From Gammaproteobacteria bacterium (GTDB lineage: Bacteria > Pseudomonadota > Gammaproteobacteria > Thiohalomonadales > Thiohalomonadaceae): a DNA stretch of 64,000 nucleotides. This document shows positions 59,961-64,000 of the stretch, piece by piece (positions within the stretch are counted from its first letter, which is position 1; every line of letters starts with the position of its first letter). The stretch is from positions 62,001-126,000 of the forward strand of contig QKED01000043.1 in assembly GCA_003252455.1 (NCBI GenBank). The letters are read 5' to 3'. A model generated the notes under the pieces. That model saw nothing but the letters and a program-made list of their open reading frames with translations, did not search any database and was not told where the DNA came from. A program made the position numbers and the translations under genes.

Positions 59961-61139
59961 CTACGCCACCGCCTCGCGCGGTCGGTGCAGTTCGGGCAGC
60001 CACACCGCCATCAGCCCGAGCAGCGGCAGGTAGGCGCAGAGGCGATAGACCGCCTCGATGCCCCAGTGGTCGGCCAACACCCCCATCACCGCCGCGCCGA
60101 TCCCGGCCAGGCCGAAGGCGAGGCCGAAGAAGAGCCCGGAGACGGTGCCGATCTTCCCCGGCAGCAGCTCCTGGGCGTAGACCACCATGGCCGGGAAGGC
60201 CGAGGCGAGCATGAAGCCGATCACCAGCGTCAGCAGCGCCGAGGCGTGCAGCCCCACATAGGGCAGCGCCAGGGTGAAGGGGGCGACGCCGAGGATCGAG
60301 AGCCAGATCACCCGCTTGCGCCCGATGCGGTCACCGATGGGGCCGCCGAGTAGGGTCCCGGCGGCCACGGCGAAGAGGAAGTAGAAGAGGTGGTACTGCC
60401 CGGTGCGGGTATCCACGCCGTAGTGCTCCACCAGATAGAAGATGAGGTAGCTACTGATGCTCGACAGGTAGAAGAACTTGGAGAACATCAGCCCCACCAA
60501 CACCCCCAGGGTGGCCGCTACGCGCCGCCGCGAGAGGTCGTGGCCGCCAGTGGCGGCGGCCTTTTTCGGCCTGCGTTGCTGGTCGCGGTACCAGACCCCC
60601 ACGCCGCCCAGGATCACCATCGCCAGCAGGGCGATGAGCGAGAAGAGGGCGATGCTCTTCTGCCCGTGGGGCAGCACCACCCAGGCGGCCAACAGCGGCC
60701 CGAACGCCTGTCCGGCGTTGCCGCCGACCTGAAAGATCGACTGCGCCAGCCCGTGGCGTCCGCCCGAGGCCATGCGCGCCACGCGCGACGCCTCCGGGTG
60801 GAACACCGACGAGCCGGTCCCCACCAGCGCGGCGGCCAGCAGCAGCATGGCGAAGCTCCCGGCGCTGGAGAGCAGCAGCAGCCCGAGCAGGGTACTGCCC
60901 ATCCCCACCACCAGCGAGAAGGGGCGCGGATAGCGGTCGGTGTAGAGCCCCACGGCGGGTTGCAGCAGCGAGGCGGTGAACTGGAACGCCAGCGTCACCA
61001 GGCCGATCTGGGCGAAGCTGAGGGCCAGCCCCTCCTTGAACAGCGGATAGCTGGCGACCATCACCGACTGCATGGTGTCGTTGAGGAAGTGGGTAAAGCT
61101 GATGGCGCCGAGCACCGTGAAGAGGGTCCGCTCCTGCAT
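59961..61139 (-). CDS. MFS transporter, fosmidomycin-resistance (Fsr) type
   Basis: 392 residues with about twelve membrane segments. The N-terminal ISFTHFLNDTMQSVMVASYPLFKEGLALSFAQIGL and the FHPEASRVARMASGGRHGLAQSIFQVGGNAGQAFGPLLAAW region are characteristic of Fsr-type exporters of the major facilitator superfamily. GGPIGDRIGRKRVIW is the MFS loop motif in the second half. It is divergent from an AraC-type regulator gene, its probable controller. The natural substrate is unknown. Confidence 0.88.
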   Translation of the reverse strand: MQERTLFTVLGAISFTHFLNDTMQSVMVASYPLFKEGLALSFAQIGLVTLAFQFTASLLQPAVGLYTDRYPRPFSLVVGMGSTLLGLLLLSSAGSFAMLLLAAALVGTGSSVFHPEASRVARMASGGRHGLAQSIFQVGGNAGQAFGPLLAAWVVLPHGQKSIALFSLIALLAMVILGGVGVWYRDQQRRPKKAAATGGHDLSRRRVAATLGVLVGLMFSKFFYLSSISSYLIFYLVEHYGVDTRTGQYHLFYFLFAVAAGTLLGGPIGDRIGRKRVIWLSILGVAPFTLALPYVGLHASALLTLVIGFMLASAFPAMVVYAQELLPGKIGTVSGLFFGLAFGLAGIGAAVMGVLADHWGIEAVYRLCAYLPLLGLMAVWLPELHRPREAVA

Positions 61140-61208
61140 GACGCACCTATCTGAGGTTGGATAGAAGTGGGTTGGGCAACCACAGCCTCTGGCAAGGGTG
61201 AAAAACTA

Positions 61209-61333
61209 GCCACGGAGACACAGAGGAGACGGAGAAGAGTGGCGCAAGGTACGCATACATGACCCGCTTTCGGGGAGAATTGGGTAACAGGACTTTGAAA
61301 CGCTGTTCTCCGTGCCCTCCGTGCCTCTGTGGC
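61209..61333. repeat. Inverted-repeat element, copy 3 (125 bp)
   Basis: Left end GCCACGGAGACACAGAGGAG and, on the other strand, right end GCCACAGAGGCACGGAGGGC are the same consensus as copies 1 and 2. The centre is unique. It fills most of the gap between the MFS and AraC genes. Confidence 0.83.
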
Positions 61334-61434
61334 AAACGTGTGCGCCGCCCAGATCCAAGGGATTGGATCGAGCGGCCAGTTTAGGGGTAGGCTGCATGTC
61401 CGTCTCACGGCATTCAGACAGGAATCTTCGCGAA

Positions 61435-62211
61435 ATGGACAACCTGGACCCGAACCACTGCCCCACCCCGCTCGACCGTGGCGACTGCCCGGTGACCGGC
61501 AAGGCGATCGACTACCCCACCGACTACCGCGTCCCCGAGCACAGCCACCCCACCGCCCAGCTGATCCACGCCGTGCAGGGGGTGATGGTGGTGGCCACCG
61601 GCGACAGCCGCTGGATCGTCCCGCCCACCCGAGGCCTGTGGATGCCCGCCGGGATGCGCCACCGCCTGCGCATGGTCGGCGAGGTGCAGGTGCGCACCCT
61701 CTACATCCGCCCCGACCCCAGCGCGCAGCTGCCCGCCGAGTGCTGCGTGGTCGGCGTCTCGCCGCTGCTGCGCGAGCTGATCCTCGCCGCGATCCAGGTC
61801 CCCTGCCCCTACCCCGACGACTCCCGTGACGGCCGCCTGATGCGCCTGCTGCTCGACGAGGTGGCGGCCCTGCCGAGCCTGCCGCTGCACCTGCCCCACC
61901 CCAGCGACCCGGCCCTCGCCGCGCTCTGCACCCGCCTCGCCGACCACCCGGAAGACCCCGCCACCCTCGGCGAGTGGGCCACCCGCCTCGGCCTCGACAC
62001 CAAGACCCTACAGCGGCGCTTCGCCCGCCACACCGGCATGACCTTCGGCCAGTGGCGCCAACAGGCGCGCCTCATCGCCGCCCTGGAGCGCCTGGCCAGC
62101 GGCGCCAAGGTGATCGACGTCGCCCTCGACCTCGGCTACAACAGCCCGAGCGCCTTCGCCAGCATGTTCAAGCGCCAGTTCGGCACCACGCCGAGTGGCT
62201 ATTTTCGCTGA
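61435..62211 (+). CDS. AraC family transcriptional regulator
   Basis: From the ATG at 61435 the protein has 258 residues; an ATG at 61396 would add 13. The N-terminal cupin domain (VPEHSHPTAQLIHAVQGVMVV, WIVPPTRGLWMPAGMRHRLRMVG) is the ligand sensor. The C-terminal AraC domain has two helix-turn-helix units (LGEWATRLGLDTKTLQRRFARHTGMTFGQWRQQARL and VIDVALDLGYNSPSAFASMFKRQFGTTPSGYFR). It is divergent from the Fsr-type transporter gene, which it probably regulates; inverted-repeat copy 3 lies between them. Confidence 0.92.
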   Translation: MDNLDPNHCPTPLDRGDCPVTGKAIDYPTDYRVPEHSHPTAQLIHAVQGVMVVATGDSRWIVPPTRGLWMPAGMRHRLRMVGEVQVRTLYIRPDPSAQLPAECCVVGVSPLLRELILAAIQVPCPYPDDSRDGRLMRLLLDEVAALPSLPLHLPHPSDPALAALCTRLADHPEDPATLGEWATRLGLDTKTLQRRFARHTGMTFGQWRQQARLIAALERLASGAKVIDVALDLGYNSPSAFASMFKRQFGTTPSGYFR

Positions 62212-62222
62212 TCGAGCGCGCC

Positions 62223-62888
62223 TCAACGGGCCGCGCTGCGCACCTGCTCCGCCACCCGCAGCGCCTCACGCAGGAACGCCTGCATCGCTTTCGGCGCCAC
62301 GCGCTTGTTGGCCCGGTAGACGATGATCAGCTCCCCACGCCCCTCCACACAGAGGCCTGGGTTGGCCTCGAAGAAGGTGAGCAACGGCGGGGTAAAGAGG
62401 CGGCGCACCTGCTCGGCGGGCTCCCCCTTGAGGAGGTAACGCTTGGAGAAGGCCGGGTGGCTGTCGAAGTCGATATCCCCGCTGCCGAAGAGGTCGCCGA
62501 GCTTGTCGAACAGCCCCTCGGGGCGCATGGCGAAGGCGGGCAGATCGAGCTTGTCGCTACGCAACAGCGCCACGCTCTGGGTGAAGGTCTGGCTGTTCTT
62601 GCCGTGCCCCTGGGTGTAGTGGTAACCGAACAGATTGATCTGATAGCCACTCATCTCCCCCTCCATCCAGTTGCGGATGTTGCGGTGGTTACCTCGGGTG
62701 AAGAGCGGCAAGGGGCCGAAGGCGTCGTGGGCCTGATAAAAGACCGTGGGCTGGAACTTGAACCCGAGCCCCTTGGCCACCTCCATGAGCGCCTCACGGC
62801 GGCGTTTGTCGAAGTAGTAGGCGATGCCGCCGAGCAGGCCCGACAGCACGATAAAGAGAAGAAACAGCTCAAAGCCATCGAGATCCAT
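62223..62888 (-). CDS. Membrane-anchored protein of unknown function (221 aa)
   Basis: From the ATG at 62888 the protein has one N-terminal membrane segment (about 7-25) followed by a cytoplasmic or periplasmic domain beginning DKRRREALMEVAKGLGFKFQP. The domain contains strand-like NLFGYHYTQG and LCVEGRGELIIVYRANKRV. It resembles loosely a group of proteins with an LGFKF-type start after a single anchor, but I cannot name a family. The open frame to 62972 adds residues without similarity. Convergent with the AraC gene, 11 bases apart. Confidence 0.65.
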   Translation of the reverse strand: MDLDGFELFLLFIVLSGLLGGIAYYFDKRRREALMEVAKGLGFKFQPTVFYQAHDAFGPLPLFTRGNHRNIRNWMEGEMSGYQINLFGYHYTQGHGKNSQTFTQSVALLRSDKLDLPAFAMRPEGLFDKLGDLFGSGDIDFDSHPAFSKRYLLKGEPAEQVRRLFTPPLLTFFEANPGLCVEGRGELIIVYRANKRVAPKAMQAFLREALRVAEQVRSAAR

Positions 62889-63083
62889 GCGCCCCTCACC
62901 AGGTCGAGTTGTACCAAGACACCCTGAGCAGGGTAGCTGTGAACCCGAGCGGGGGCTAGCACTCGGCGACACGTTGATTCATGCGCGCGGGCGGTCCCGC
63001 TCGGTTGCTAGTCGCCTATCAGGGTGGCACTCTGTGACCTGCCGTAAACTGAGCCTGCCACAAACGAAACGGATGTCGTCGCC

Positions 63084-64000
63084 ATGGAGCCCTACACCCT
63101 CGTCGCCATCGTCGCGATCGCCCTCTTTCTCACGCAAAAGCAGCTGCTGGTCGTCTGCTATCGCCTGGGTAAGATGCGCTTTCGTCTGCCCTCCGTGGTG
63201 GTGCTGCCGTCGATCGAGGTCCCGGCTTATCTGCACAAGCTGAGCGCGCCTGTGCTCCCGGCCTTGGAGGCCCATGGGTTTCAACCCGCCTTTGCCGCGA
63301 AGCGCCGTCTCGGCCATGTCGAGGGCCTCCCGGCACTCCCCTGCCTGGTCTACTTCGCCGCCGAGAGCGGCTGTTATGCCGAGTTGACCCCCTCGGTGGG
63401 TGATGGCCGTGCCCCCGGCTTCGAGGTGACCCTGACCACCTTGAGCCAGGACCAGCGTCACCTGATCAGCTGTAACTGGCGCCGCCACGAACTCTTCGCC
63501 GAACCGCAGACGATCCAACTGCACGACCCCGAGGCCGAGAGCTTCGCCGCCCTCTACGCAGCCCACACCAGCCGTCTCGCCGAACTCGAACTACAAGCAC
63601 ACTTGCCTCTCGACCCAGAGGCGTGGTGCTTGGCGCAGCAGAGGCTGCATCAGGAGTCGTTCGACGCGGCACACGAACAGGGGCTACTGGTACCCGCGGA
63701 GGGTGGGATGGCCGTGCGCCCCGGTGCCATCCTCTCCTACGCCAAAGGCCTGCTGCGGGCCGCCAAGCGCACGACCAAACAGTGGCAGAAGATGCGTGAG
63801 CAGGGCAGTGACCTCACCTGTGACCCAGAGACGGCGCCGATCGAGAGCCAGGTGATCGTCACCCGCCACCTTCGGGCGCTCCTCGACACCCCCGTACCCA
63901 GGGCGATGTTCAAGGGCTTGATGCTCGCCTCGGCGCTGCTCTTTCTGCTGGTCTTCTCCCTGCTGTTTTCGTGGCAGAGCGGGCTACTGATCCTCGCGAC
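63084..64000 (+). CDS. Membrane protein of unknown function (cut by window end)
   Basis: The ATG at 63084 opens a frame that runs to the window end, giving about 305 residues of an incomplete protein. It begins with one hydrophobic segment (YTLVAIVAIALFL), followed by a long soluble region with several Cys and Gln-rich helical parts. A second hydrophobic segment lies near the end (MLASALLFLLVFSLLFSW). Codon use fits its neighbours. No family recognised. It is divergent from the 221-residue gene. Confidence 0.7.
   Translation, partial: MEPYTLVAIVAIALFLTQKQLLVVCYRLGKMRFRLPSVVVLPSIEVPAYLHKLSAPVLPALEAHGFQPAFAAKRRLGHVEGLPALPCLVYFAAESGCYAELTPSVGDGRAPGFEVTLTTLSQDQRHLISCNWRRHELFAEPQTIQLHDPEAESFAALYAAHTSRLAELELQAHLPLDPEAWCLAQQRLHQESFDAAHEQGLLVPAEGGMAVRPGAILSYAKGLLRAAKRTTKQWQKMREQGSDLTCDPETAPIESQVIVTRHLRALLDTPVPRAMFKGLMLASALLFLLVFSLLFSWQSGLLILA

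Overview
The window is chromosomal DNA of a high-GC Gram-negative bacterium. Gene content and order (complete dcw cluster, rnpB-rsmI-lpoA-yraN-diaA-dolP, sspAB, petABC, an algW-type protease, hisD-hisG-murA-ibaG-mla) match gammaproteobacteria and most resemble the layout known from Pseudomonas. Several breaks in that layout, and the lipoprotein block described below, suggest another lineage, perhaps a Chromatiales-like one. That placement is inference.

Layout: 1-3.2 kb holds the secA 5' end, an M23 peptidase, a divergent dciA-like gene and lpxC. 3.2-20.9 kb is a complete dcw cluster on the minus strand (mraZ-rsmH-ftsL-ftsI-murE-murF-mraY-murD-ftsW-murG-murC-murB-ddl-ftsQ-ftsA-ftsZ). Nearly every junction overlaps or is separated by only a few bases, and one promoter with a 10-bp-periodic MraZ box array precedes it. 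20.9-21.4 kb is AT-rich and gene-free, followed by RNase P RNA. 21.8-27.6 kb carries rsmI and, divergently, lpoA-yraN-diaA-dolP and a GlcD-type FAD oxidase. 27.7-31.4 kb has sspB, sspA and the cytochrome bc1 operon. 31.9-33.9 kb has a Nif3 family gene and an algW/degS protease gene.

34.1-48.6 kb is an accessory block between algW and hisD. It encodes a 2069-residue lipoprotein (calcium-binding repeats, three cadherin-like domains, a C-terminal half I do not recognise), an 858-residue lipoprotein sharing its N-terminal module, a 764-residue lipoprotein with a collagen-like stretch and a sharp internal base-composition switch, a predicted outer-membrane protein and a frameshifted TraF-like barrel gene. 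hisC, which lies next to hisD in Pseudomonas, is absent here. This is the least ordinary part of the window.

48.7-55.6 kb returns to conserved genes: hisD, short-form hisG, murA, ibaG and mlaF-mlaE-mlaD. mlaC and mlaB are missing from their usual place and a small unrelated gene sits there on the other strand. 55.3-64 kb holds small membrane proteins, an acetyltransferase, a MocR-type regulator divergent from an EamA exporter, an MFS transporter divergent from an AraC regulator, and two unrecognised membrane protein genes, the last cut by the window end.

Three copies of a 125-142 bp element with conserved terminal inverted repeats and unrelated centres lie at 50.1, 58.8 and 61.2 kb. No tRNA, CRISPR array, transposase or integrase gene was seen.
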